A stretch of 64,000 bases of DNA from Deinococcus piscis. GTDB lineage: Bacteria > Deinococcota > Deinococci > Deinococcales > Deinococcaceae. A model generated the notes under the pieces. That model was not told the DNA's origin and made no database searches. It saw nothing but the letters and a program-made list of their open reading frames with translations. Each line of letters opens with the position of its first letter. Position 1 is the stretch's first letter. Of the stretch, positions 57,616 to 64,000 are shown piece by piece. The stretch spans positions 33,435 to 97,434 of the forward strand of contig NZ_BNAL01000007.1 in NCBI RefSeq assembly GCF_014653275.1, written 5' to 3'. The translations under genes and the position numbers were made by a program.

Positions 57616-58140
57616 TCAGCGCGCTGCGTCATGCCTGGGCGCAAACAGCCGGGGCAGATACGGCGCAGCCCGCTCCACTCCGGCCAGCGCCCGGTGCAGG
57701 GCCAGTTCGTCGTCTGGCAGCAGCCAGGGCTCACGCGTGCAGAAGTCCAGGCCAGCCGGCGTGAATGGGGTGGCGGCGAACAACGTGACCAGCCAGCGCG
57801 CGCCAGCGGGGTCACAGGCCAGCACTTCCCAGCGGCTGGGGGCCAGGCGGGTCAGCGGGGTCACGCCGCGCCACTCGAACGCGCCCGGTGTGGAGAGCGG
57901 TGTATCCAGCCCGCAGATGAGCCGCTCGCGTCCGCGCCGGGTGGCCCGCACCGTATCGCTCACCTGGCCGCCCGGCAGCGGTGCGTACGTGATGGACGGG
58001 TTGTCCAGCGCCCGCCACAGCGGCAGGCTGGTACGGGTCACAAACCAGGTGCCGTTCAGGGCGGTGGGTGGCAGGGTGTCTGTCTCGACTGGGGACAGGC
58101 GACCTGGCCCGTCCGGGAACAGAAGAAATGGAGAAGGCAT
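57616..58140 (-). CDS. Hypothetical beta-rich protein (lipocalin-like)
   Basis: A 174-residue soluble protein with no recognised family. TALNGTWFVTRTSLPLWRAL near the N-terminus, FEWRGVTPLTRLAPSRWEVL in the middle and WLVTLFAATPFTPAGLDFC suggest a small beta-barrel that binds a ligand, but this is a guess. ATG 58140 has TAGGCT eight bases upstream and is preferred over the ATG at 58164. Confidence 0.6.
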   Translation of the reverse strand: MPSPFLLFPDGPGRLSPVETDTLPPTALNGTWFVTRTSLPLWRALDNPSITYAPLPGGQVSDTVRATRRGRERLICGLDTPLSTPGAFEWRGVTPLTRLAPSRWEVLACDPAGARWLVTLFAATPFTPAGLDFCTREPWLLPDDELALHRALAGVERAAPYLPRLFAPRHDAAR

Positions 58141-58148
58141 CTCCTCTG

Positions 58149-58154
58149 AGCCTA
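58149..58154 (-). promoter_or_regulatory. Possible -10 box of the gene at 57616-58140
   Basis: TAGGCT, eight bases before the ATG at 58140. Confidence 0.45.
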
Positions 58155-58247
58155 ACGCAGCCATTCCAGGGTGGGCGAGCGCCTCATCCCCTGGCCGGTC
58201 CCGTAGCGATTTAGGTCCAAGGCTCGGTCAAACCTCGGCGGGAGGGG

Positions 58248-58253
58248 TACGCT
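58248..58253 (+). promoter_or_regulatory. -10 box of the KhtT-KhtU-like operon (leaderless)
   Basis: TACGCT, six bases before the ATG at 58260. Confidence 0.58.
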
Positions 58254-58259
58254 GGAACC

Positions 58260-58754
58260 ATGCCCCGTATCGAAGAAACTGCTCTGCCCGGTGTAGGTCG
58301 CCGCTTTGATTTTGATGCCGAATATGGCAAGCGCGTCGGTGTGATCACGCACCGGGACGGCAAGCGCGAAGTGTTTGTTGCCAGCCGCGAAGACCCAGAC
58401 GCCTGTGGTCAGGCCATCGTCCTGACTTCTGAGGAAGCCAAGGCGGTGGCCGACATGCTGGGCGGCAGCACCGTCACCCGCCAAGTCACCACGCTCACCA
58501 AAGAGGTCAAAGGGCTGGCCCTGGACTGGATCACGCTGGAAGACGGCTCCCCGTTCCAGGGCCGGCCACTGGGCGCGACGATGCTGCGGACCCACACCGG
58601 AGCCAGCATCGTGGCGATTGTGAGGCAGGAAAAGGCCATTCCCGCCCCTGGTCCCGAGGAGACACTCCTGCAAGGTGACGTGCTGGTGGTGGTTGGGACT
58701 CCGTCTGGCGTGCTGCGGGCGGGCAACTTCCTCAACGGCAAGCCCGCGCTCTGA
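58260..58754 (+). CDS. KhtT-like regulatory subunit of a K+/H+ antiporter
   Basis: A 164-residue soluble protein with an N-terminal KhtT-type domain (MPRIEETALPGVGRRFDFDA then GVITHRDGKREVFVAS) and a C-terminal TrkA-C/RCK_C domain (GASIVAIVRQEKAIPAPGPE, LLQGDVLVVVGTPSGV). In Bacillus, KhtT controls the exporter KhtU and responds to a cyclic dinucleotide. It overlaps the antiporter gene by one base (TGATGG). Confidence 0.88.
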   Translation: MPRIEETALPGVGRRFDFDAEYGKRVGVITHRDGKREVFVASREDPDACGQAIVLTSEEAKAVADMLGGSTVTRQVTTLTKEVKGLALDWITLEDGSPFQGRPLGATMLRTHTGASIVAIVRQEKAIPAPGPEETLLQGDVLVVVGTPSGVLRAGNFLNGKPAL

Positions 58755-59923
58755 TGGAGGGCGTCACCATCTCCCTGGGCCAGCTGTTCTTGCAGATTGG
58801 CACGGTCATTCTGGCGCTTGCTCTCATGGGGCGCTTTGCTGGACGCATCGGGCTGACGCCTATTCCGCTGTACCTGATCGCCGGAATCCTGATGGGGCAA
58901 GTGATGCACCTCGAAGGCGACGCGGCCAGCTTCGTGAGCGTGGGGGCCGAAATCGGAGCCATTTTGCTGCTGTTTATGCTGGGGTTGGAGTACACCAGCC
59001 GTGAGCTGGAAGACAATCTCCGCGCCAACCGCCGCATTGGCCTGCTGGACCTGGCGCTGAATTTTACGCCGGGCGTCCTGGCAGGCCTGCTGCTGGGGTT
59101 TGCACCGCTGGCCTGCGTGCTGCTGGGCGGCGTGACCTACCTGACCAGCTCCGGCATCGTCTCAAAGGTGTTGGCCGACCTGGGCCGCTTCGGCAACCGC
59201 GAAACGCCAGTCGTCCTGGCCGTCTGTGTGCTCGAAGACGTGGCGATGGCGTTTTATCTGCCGGTGATGGCCGCGCTGCTGATTGGCGGCACCGCCTGGC
59301 AAATGGGCGGCAACCTATTGGTAGCGCTGGGGGCTTTCGGGCTGTCTTTCTTCATGGCGCTGCGCTACGGGGAGGTACTGAGCCGCCTGATGAACGCGCT
59401 GAGCGCCGAAGTGCTGCTGCTGTCCACCTTCGGGCTGGTGCTGGCGGTGGCGGGTCTGGCCGACATCATCAACGTGTCGGCGGCCATCGGGGCGTTTCTG
59501 GTGGGCATTGCCCTGAGCGGCGAAGTGGCCGAGCGCGTGCGGGTGCTGGTGGAGCCGCTCCGTGACCTGTTCGCGGCAGTCTTTTTCGTGTTCTTTGGCC
59601 TGGAGATGGATGTGGCCTCACTGCCAGACGTGCTGGTGCCCGCGCTGTTGCTGACCCTGGTCACGTCGGTCACCAAGTTCATCGTGGGCTGGCACGGCGC
59701 GGCGCAGGCTGGGGTGCAGACCCGGGGCCGCATCCGCGCTGGCGTGACCCTGATTCCACGCGGCGAGTTTTCTATCCTGATTGCTGGCCTGGGCGCAGCG
59801 CTGACGCCCGTGCTGGGACCACTGACCGCCGCCTACGTGCTGATGACCGCCATCCTCGGTCCAGTGCTGGCCCGCTTTGATGGTCCGCTGTCGCGCTGGG
59901 TAGACCGTAGGCCCCCGGCCTGA
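58754..59923 (+). CDS. CPA2-family cation:proton antiporter (KhtU/KefB-like)
   Basis: A 389-residue membrane antiporter with about twelve helices. ALALMGRFAGRIGLTPIPLY, then LLLFMLGLEYTSRELEDNLR and LTSSGIVSKVLADLGRFGNR, VCVLEDVAMAFYLPVMAAL and RAGVTLIPRGEFSILIAGLG are the family blocks. There is no C-terminal TrkA domain, which fits a separate KhtT subunit encoded directly upstream. Likely exports K+ or Na+ in exchange for H+. Confidence 0.9.
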   Translation: MEGVTISLGQLFLQIGTVILALALMGRFAGRIGLTPIPLYLIAGILMGQVMHLEGDAASFVSVGAEIGAILLLFMLGLEYTSRELEDNLRANRRIGLLDLALNFTPGVLAGLLLGFAPLACVLLGGVTYLTSSGIVSKVLADLGRFGNRETPVVLAVCVLEDVAMAFYLPVMAALLIGGTAWQMGGNLLVALGAFGLSFFMALRYGEVLSRLMNALSAEVLLLSTFGLVLAVAGLADIINVSAAIGAFLVGIALSGEVAERVRVLVEPLRDLFAAVFFVFFGLEMDVASLPDVLVPALLLTLVTSVTKFIVGWHGAAQAGVQTRGRIRAGVTLIPRGEFSILIAGLGAALTPVLGPLTAAYVLMTAILGPVLARFDGPLSRWVDRRPPA

Positions 59924-59950
59924 CCCACGCCCCAGCCCTGCTTCAGTCCG

Positions 59951-61330
59951 TCAGAAGATTTTGCCCGGATTCATGATGCCCAGGGGGTCAAAGGCCGCCT
60001 TGACCCGGCGCATCAGCTCCAGGCTGTCGCCGTGCTGGCGGGCGAGGTGGCCTTTTTTGTGCAGACCCACGCCATGCTCGCCCGTGCAGGTGCCGCCGTA
60101 TTCCAGCGCCCGCGCAATCATCTGGTCATAAATGCCGTGGATGGTCTGCCAGCGGGCTGCATCGTCTGGGTCGGCGTGGAAAGTCATGTGAAAGTTGCCG
60201 TCGCCCACATGCCCCACCAAGCTGCCCTCCACACTCGCCGCGCGGCACAGCGAGGCGGTGTAGGCCACCATGTCCGGCAGGCGCTCTAGGGGGACACAGA
60301 TGTCGGTGGTCAGAAAGGCGTGGCCGGGATGCTGCGCGGTGATGGCGTAGTAGGCTTTGTGCCGCGCCTCCCACAGCGCTGCCCGCTCGGCTTCGGTGTG
60401 GGCTTCGGTCAGGTTGCCGCCGCCGCTTTCGGCGCACAGTTCGCGGGCCAGGGCGAGGGTGCCGCTGAGCGCTTCTTCTGTGGCCGCTGCGAACTCCATC
60501 CAGAGCGTTGGGGCTACTGCATAGTCACGGCCCAGATAGTTGTTCACGGCGGCCACTTCGCCCGCGTCAATCAGTTCCAGGCGCTCAGGTTGCAGGGCGG
60601 CGCCCATCAGCAGCGCCGCGCAGGCTGCGCCCTGCTCGATGCTGTCAAAGCTGGCCCGCAGCACCGCGACGTGGGCGGGCAAGGGGTACAGCCGCACAGT
60701 CAGCTCGGTCATCACGCCCAGCGTGCCTTCCGCTCCGATGAACAGCCCCCGCAGGTCGTAGCCAGCGGCTGTCTTGCGGGCTTTGCTGCCCAGGTTCACC
60801 ACCTCGCCGCCCGGCAGTACGGCCCGCAGTGCCAGCACGTTGTCGCGGGTGGTGCCGTAGCGCACGGCGGCGGTGCCTGAAGCGTTGGTGCTCGCCATAC
60901 CGCCCAGACTGGCTTCGGCACCGGGGTCCACCGGGAAAAACAGCCCCTCGCGCCGCAGTTGCCGGTTCAGCTCCGCGTAGGTGACGCCCGCCTGCACGGT
61001 GGCCTGAAAGCTGCCCGGCAGCACCTCAAGGACTTGATTCAGCCCCGACACGTCCAGCGAAAGGCCGCCCTGTACCGGAATCAGCTGCCCTTCGATGCTG
61101 CTGCCAGCGGCCCACGGCACCACTGGCAAGCGGTACTCGGCGGCCATCTGTAGAGCGTCGATTACATCTTGCTCGCTCTGTGCAAACAGAACCGCGTCGG
61201 GCAACACGGGCGTTTCGCGGCTTTCGTCGCGGCCATGTTGCTCACGCACGGCTTCCGCCAGGCTAAAGCCAGCGCCGAAGCGTTCCTGAAAAGCGGCCTG
61301 CACCGTTTCCGTAAAGTTGGCATGGGGCAT
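59951..61330 (-). CDS. FAD-binding D-lactate/glycolate dehydrogenase (GlcD/Dld type)
   Basis: A 459-residue flavoprotein. The FAD-binding PCMH domain has LPVVPWAAGSSIEGQLIPVQ and FFPVDPGAEASLGGMASTNA. The C-terminal half has SLVGHVGDGNFHMTFHADP (metal and substrate ligands) and GGTCTGEHGVGLHKKGHL. This pattern fits D-lactate dehydrogenase (cytochrome) or glycolate oxidase GlcD. glcE and glcF are not adjacent, so D-lactate is somewhat more likely. TATCCT ends five bases before the ATG. Confidence 0.9.
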   Translation of the reverse strand: MPHANFTETVQAAFQERFGAGFSLAEAVREQHGRDESRETPVLPDAVLFAQSEQDVIDALQMAAEYRLPVVPWAAGSSIEGQLIPVQGGLSLDVSGLNQVLEVLPGSFQATVQAGVTYAELNRQLRREGLFFPVDPGAEASLGGMASTNASGTAAVRYGTTRDNVLALRAVLPGGEVVNLGSKARKTAAGYDLRGLFIGAEGTLGVMTELTVRLYPLPAHVAVLRASFDSIEQGAACAALLMGAALQPERLELIDAGEVAAVNNYLGRDYAVAPTLWMEFAAATEEALSGTLALARELCAESGGGNLTEAHTEAERAALWEARHKAYYAITAQHPGHAFLTTDICVPLERLPDMVAYTASLCRAASVEGSLVGHVGDGNFHMTFHADPDDAARWQTIHGIYDQMIARALEYGGTCTGEHGVGLHKKGHLARQHGDSLELMRRVKAAFDPLGIMNPGKIF

Positions 61331-61335
61331 ACATC

Positions 61336-61341
61336 AGGATA
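61336..61341 (-). promoter_or_regulatory. -10 box of the GlcD-type gene
   Basis: TATCCT, five bases before the ATG at 61330. Confidence 0.45.
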
Positions 61342-61394
61342 CCGCTGCACAGGCGTTGCGTAGGGGCCGGGGGGGCATGAGGGAGCTGAGGACC

Positions 61395-61437
61395 CAAAAG
61401 AAGGAGTCAAAAAGCGCATAGGCCCTTTGACTCCTTC
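61395..61437 (-). terminator. Terminator after icd
   Basis: A perfect 12-base stem (GAAGGAGTCAAA/TTTGACTCCTTC) around 14 bases, followed on the minus strand by TTTTGGG. Confidence 0.85.
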
Positions 61438-61462
61438 AGAGACTTCTTCTGGCGGGTGAAGC

Positions 61463-62716
61463 TTACTTCACGGCGTCCATGTTCTTGATGATGTTGTCGG
61501 CAAACTCGCTGGTCTTTACCTGGGTCGCTTCTGGCATGTCGCGGGCAAAGTCGTAGGTGACGGTCTTGTCCTGGATGGTCTTGTCCAGCGCCTTGATAAT
61601 CAGGTCAGCGGCTTCGTTCCAGCCCATGTGACGCAGCATCATCTCGGCGCTCAGAATCACGCTGGAGGGGTTGATGACGTCCTTGTCAGCGTACTTGGGC
61701 GCGGTGCCGTGGGTCGCTTCAAAGACGGCGTGGCCGGTCAAGTAGTTGATGTTGGCCCCAGGCGCGATGCCGATACCGCCCACCTGCGCGGCCAGGGCGT
61801 CGGACAGGTAGTCGCCGTTCAGGTTCAGGGTGGCGACCACGTCGTAGTCGGTAGGGCGCAGCAGGATTTGCTGGAGGAAGTTGTCGGCGATCACGTCCTT
61901 GATCACGATACCGTTCGGCAGTTCCAACCAGGGGCCGCCGTCCAGTTCCTTGCCGCCGAATTCCTTTTTGGCCAGCTCGTAGCCCCAGTCGCGGAAGGAG
62001 CCCTCGGTGAACTTCATGATGTTGCCCTTGTGAACCAGCGCCACGCTCTTGCGGCCATTGTCAATGGCGTACTGGATGGCGGCACGTACCAGGCGTTCGG
62101 TGCCTTCGCGGGACACGGTCTTGACGCCCAGGCCGGTGGTGTCGGGGAAGCGGATATTTTGCACGCCCAGGGTGTTGATCAGGAAGTCGCGCAGCTGGTC
62201 ACGCTCGGGCGTGCCGTCCTTGAACTCGATCCCGGCGTAGATATCTTCGGTGTTCTCGCGGAAGATCACCATGTTCACGTCTTCGGGCTTTCTCACAGGG
62301 CTGGGTACGCCACTGAAGTACTGCACCGGACGCACGCAGGCGTACAGGTCCAGCTCCTGACGCAGCGCCACGTTGATCGAGCGGATGCCGCCGCCAACAG
62401 GAGTGGTCAGCGGGCCTTTGATGCCCACCAGGTAGTCTTTGAATGCCTGCACGGTTTCTTCGGGCAGCCAGATGGCTTCGCCGTAGACTTCGTTGGCTTT
62501 TTCACCGGCGTAGACTTCCATCCACTCAATCTTCTTGTCGCTGCCGTAGGCTTTTTCCACTGCGGCGTCAATCACGCGCACGCTGGCGCGCCAGATGTCG
62601 CGGCCAGTGCCGTCACCCTCAATAAAGGGAACGATAGGGTGGTTGGGAACGTTGAGGACATCACCCTGCATGGTGATTTTTTCGCCCTGCGCCGGAACCT
62701 GAATTTTGCTTTCCAT
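61463..62716 (-). CDS. icd: Isocitrate dehydrogenase (NADP+)
   Basis: ICD, 417 residues, oxidises isocitrate to 2-oxoglutarate in the TCA cycle. [18 protein letters not shown], the substrate-binding loop [20 protein letters not shown] then [26 protein letters not shown] and the NADP-site [20 protein letters not shown] are conserved. The size is that of the E. coli-type homodimeric enzyme. TAAACT ends seven bases before the ATG (leaderless). Confidence 0.96.
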   Translation of the reverse strand: MESKIQVPAQGEKITMQGDVLNVPNHPIVPFIEGDGTGRDIWRASVRVIDAAVEKAYGSDKKIEWMEVYAGEKANEVYGEAIWLPEETVQAFKDYLVGIKGPLTTPVGGGIRSINVALRQELDLYACVRPVQYFSGVPSPVRKPEDVNMVIFRENTEDIYAGIEFKDGTPERDQLRDFLINTLGVQNIRFPDTTGLGVKTVSREGTERLVRAAIQYAIDNGRKSVALVHKGNIMKFTEGSFRDWGYELAKKEFGGKELDGGPWLELPNGIVIKDVIADNFLQQILLRPTDYDVVATLNLNGDYLSDALAAQVGGIGIAPGANINYLTGHAVFEATHGTAPKYADKDVINPSSVILSAEMMLRHMGWNEAADLIIKALDKTIQDKTVTYDFARDMPEATQVKTSEFADNIIKNMDAVK

Positions 62717-62723
62717 GATGCTC

Positions 62724-62729
62724 AGTTTA
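62724..62729 (-). promoter_or_regulatory. -10 box of icd (leaderless)
   Basis: TAAACT, seven bases before the ATG at 62716. Confidence 0.6.
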
Positions 62730-62969
62730 GCGTGTGTCTCAGCCAGAAGTCTGTCACCACGGCGGTAAGAGCAGTTTCAGCGTGGCGGGCCATGCCACAT
62801 ACAGGCGTAGCGGTGACGGGTCCTGTCGCCGCGCAGCTGCGGACCAACCACGAGTCCTCTGGGTCAACTCCCCAAGTTGGTCAACTCATAAGGACATTTG
62901 GGCGATTTCTTAGGTGCCGGGTATCGGCTGCGTGCAGACTGGACCTATCTCAAGACAGGAGGTCTTAAC

Positions 62970-63215
62970 ATGAGTGACAAGAACATTCTGGAAAACCTGG
63001 CCGACGCCGCAGCTGCCAAAATCAACGAGGGTGTGGACCGCGCCAGCGCCGCTGGGCACAACGTTGCCAGCAAGGAAGGCAGCCTGCTGGACAATGCCAG
63101 CGACAAACTGCATGAGGGTGCAGACCGCGTGAGCGCTGAGGTAAACAACACCCAGGCCCGCTCTTCCTTCGAGGAAGCCAAGGACCAGATCAGCGACGCC
63201 CTCAAAGGCAAATAA
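62970..63215 (+). CDS. Small helical LEA-like/hydrophilin-type protein
   Basis: An 81-residue, very hydrophilic, Ala/Asp/Glu/Lys-rich protein without aromatic residues except one Phe. The repeats INEGVDRASAAGHNVASKEG and LHEGADRVSAEVNNTQ share an 11-residue amphipathic pattern like group 3 LEA proteins, which protect during drying. ACAGGAGG lies seven bases before the ATG, so it is translated from a leadered, strongly initiated mRNA, and it has its own terminator. A role in desiccation tolerance is inference from composition. Confidence 0.72.
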   Translation: MSDKNILENLADAAAAKINEGVDRASAAGHNVASKEGSLLDNASDKLHEGADRVSAEVNNTQARSSFEEAKDQISDALKGK

Positions 63216-63243
63216 AGCCGCCGTCTGTCCTATCTTCCCTGTG

Positions 63244-63272
63244 CCGCCCACCCCTGCTGGTGGGCGGTTTTG
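63244..63272 (+). terminator. Terminator after the LEA-like gene
   Basis: Nine-base perfect stem CCGCCCACC/GGTGGGCGG around six bases, followed by TTTTG. Confidence 0.85.
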
Positions 63273-63301
63273 CTGCATCAGGCCGGGCCTTATACCCGCA
63301 G

Positions 63302-63307
63302 TACACT
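63302..63307 (+). promoter_or_regulatory. -10 box of the DinB-family gene (leaderless)
   Basis: TACACT, seven bases before the ATG at 63315. Confidence 0.65.
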
Positions 63308-63314
63308 GGACCTC

Positions 63315-63830
63315 ATGACCGGAGCCGACGCTACCGCTGACCCCCGCGCCCAGGCCTCTACCCTGGCCTTCGCCCGCCTGCTGCCCAAGCTGTTCCGGGG
63401 AGGGCAGGCTTTTCTTAGTGTGGAAGAGATTATTTCCGACCTGAGTGCGGAGCAGGCCACGCAGCAGCCTGAGCGCCTGCCACACTCGGTGGCGTCGCTG
63501 CTGGCCCACGTCAACTGGTGGAACCGCTGGATGCTGGACATTCTCGAAAGCGGCCAGAGCGTTCCCTACCCCGAACATGCGGCAGACACCTGGCGCGAGG
63601 TTCCAGCGAGCGAGTGGTCCGCCACCAAGACCGAGTTCTACGACCTGCTGTCCCGCATTGACGCCCATGCGGCGCGGCCCGACCTGTCCAGCCCGGTCAA
63701 CCACGATGAGACTGTGGGCGAACTGCTGGCTGACTTCGCGCTGCACACGGCCCACCACTTTGGCCAGATGATCAGCGTGCGCCAAAGCATCGGCGCTTGG
63801 CCACCTGCCGGGGGCGGGGACACTTGGTAA
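63315..63830 (+). CDS. DinB-family protein
   Basis: A 171-residue four-helix-bundle protein of the DinB/YfiT group, which is strongly expanded in Deinococcus. Metal-binding histidines are likely in SVASLLAHVNWWNRWML and ALHTAHHFGQMISVRQ. Members include thiol-transferase-like enzymes using bacillithiol or mycothiol, and many of unknown role. The ATG at 63315 is fixed by TACACT seven bases upstream; an open frame starting earlier is not supported. Confidence 0.87.
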   Translation: MTGADATADPRAQASTLAFARLLPKLFRGGQAFLSVEEIISDLSAEQATQQPERLPHSVASLLAHVNWWNRWMLDILESGQSVPYPEHAADTWREVPASEWSATKTEFYDLLSRIDAHAARPDLSSPVNHDETVGELLADFALHTAHHFGQMISVRQSIGAWPPAGGGDTW

Positions 63831-63877
63831 ATAGATGAGCGCAGGGGAATCGAAGGCCTTTTGCTGAGGAGATGTCT

Positions 63878-63930
63878 GGAGGTCTAAGGGTCCAAGGGTC
63901 GGAGAGTCTAAGCCCCTTTTTCCTTAGACC
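63878..63930 (-). repeat. TTAGACC-type degenerate repeat tract (second copy)
   Basis: On the minus strand it reads CTTAGACTCTCCGACCCTTG followed by GACCCTTAGACCTCC, very similar to 51481-51526, with an extra CCTTAGACC on the plus strand at 63922. Downstream of the DinB gene. Confidence 0.7.
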
Positions 63931-63934
63931 CTCA

Positions 63935-63953
63935 GAGCGTGTTTGAAAAGTCA
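63935..63953. mobile_element. Possible IS terminal inverted repeat
   Basis: GAGCGTGTTTGAAAAGTCA resembles the ends of IS5-type elements (GAG..TGTTTGAAAAGT) that I recall from several bacteria. No transposase is in the window; the element, if real, would continue past base 64000. The last 27 bases also hold an inverted repeat GGGCCA/TGGCCC. Confidence 0.35.
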
Positions 63954-64000
63954 GCATAGGGGACGGGGTAGCACAGTGGGCCAAGTTCTGGCCCGCTGTT

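Noticed and set aside
63772..63984. Minus-strand frame at the window end as a transposase fragment
   Set aside because: It spans the DinB gene's end, the repeat tract and the IS-like tip, and its translation contains no DDE or other transposase motif.

Overview
The window is bacterial, about 60-65% G+C in most genes, and almost certainly from the genus Deinococcus. The evidence is a ribosomal-protein supercluster with Deinococcus-type proteins (89-residue S14 without zinc cysteines, S5 beginning MTFNRRND from a TTG codon), a MazG-type enzyme resembling the D. radiodurans dUTPase DR2231, DinB, DUF309 and DUF4384 proteins, and many genes that appear to be transcribed without a leader. The species cannot be named from the sequence alone.

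Layout. 1-15700: end of tuf, then a co-directional ribosomal array rpsJ-rplC-rplD-rplW-rplB-rpsS-rplV-rpsC-rplP-rpmC-rpsQ-rplN-rplX-rplE-rpsN-rpsH-rplF-rplR-rpsE-rpmD-rplO-secY, a terminator, then adk-infA-rpmJ-rpsM-rpsK-rpsD-rpoA-rplQ. 15700-25200: short units: thioredoxin, DUF309, NYN nuclease-like protein plus plsX, an FtsH protease with a lipoprotein-like N-terminus, a DUF4384 lipoprotein, MazG, tsaB, gltA, a phosphodiesterase. 25200-33000: a PQQ-type beta-propeller protein, tRNA-Ala(CGC), a trehalose PTS operon (EIIBC plus trehalose-6-phosphate hydrolase), guaB and a site-2 protease. 33000-38500, mostly minus strand: CCA-adding-type enzyme, a MaoC/CoA-ester-lyase pair, gatA, scpB, tsaC/Sua5. 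38500-47400: pilC, PP2C phosphatase, ridA, a membrane protein, aguB and arginase (polyamine/arginine metabolism), a structured RNA gene candidate, the DR2231-like dUTPase, a histidine phosphatase, and a divergent lipoprotein/hydrolase pair. 47600-52750: fatty-acid beta-oxidation genes (FadB/FadN type and thiolase) with a hydrolase and an A+T-rich orphan gene between them. 52800-64000: an XRE regulator that seems to start at ATC, HNH-like and HD proteins, an FAD oxidase, an RlmI/RlmO-type methyltransferase, a KhtT/KhtU-like antiporter pair, GlcD-type dehydrogenase, icd, a LEA-like small protein and a DinB protein.

Two things stand out. First, about thirty genes outside the ribosomal operons carry a TANNNT-type -10 box whose end lies only 5-9 bases, mostly 6 or 7, before the start codon, with no Shine-Dalgarno sequence. 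This is the arrangement of leaderless mRNAs, and it fixes many start codons. Second, between arginase and the dUTPase there is a roughly 200-base non-coding segment of consecutive hairpins ending in a tRNA-like T-arm stacked on an acceptor-like stem and then a strong terminator. It is not an ordinary tRNA and may be a tRNA-mimicking small RNA (possibly Y RNA-like).
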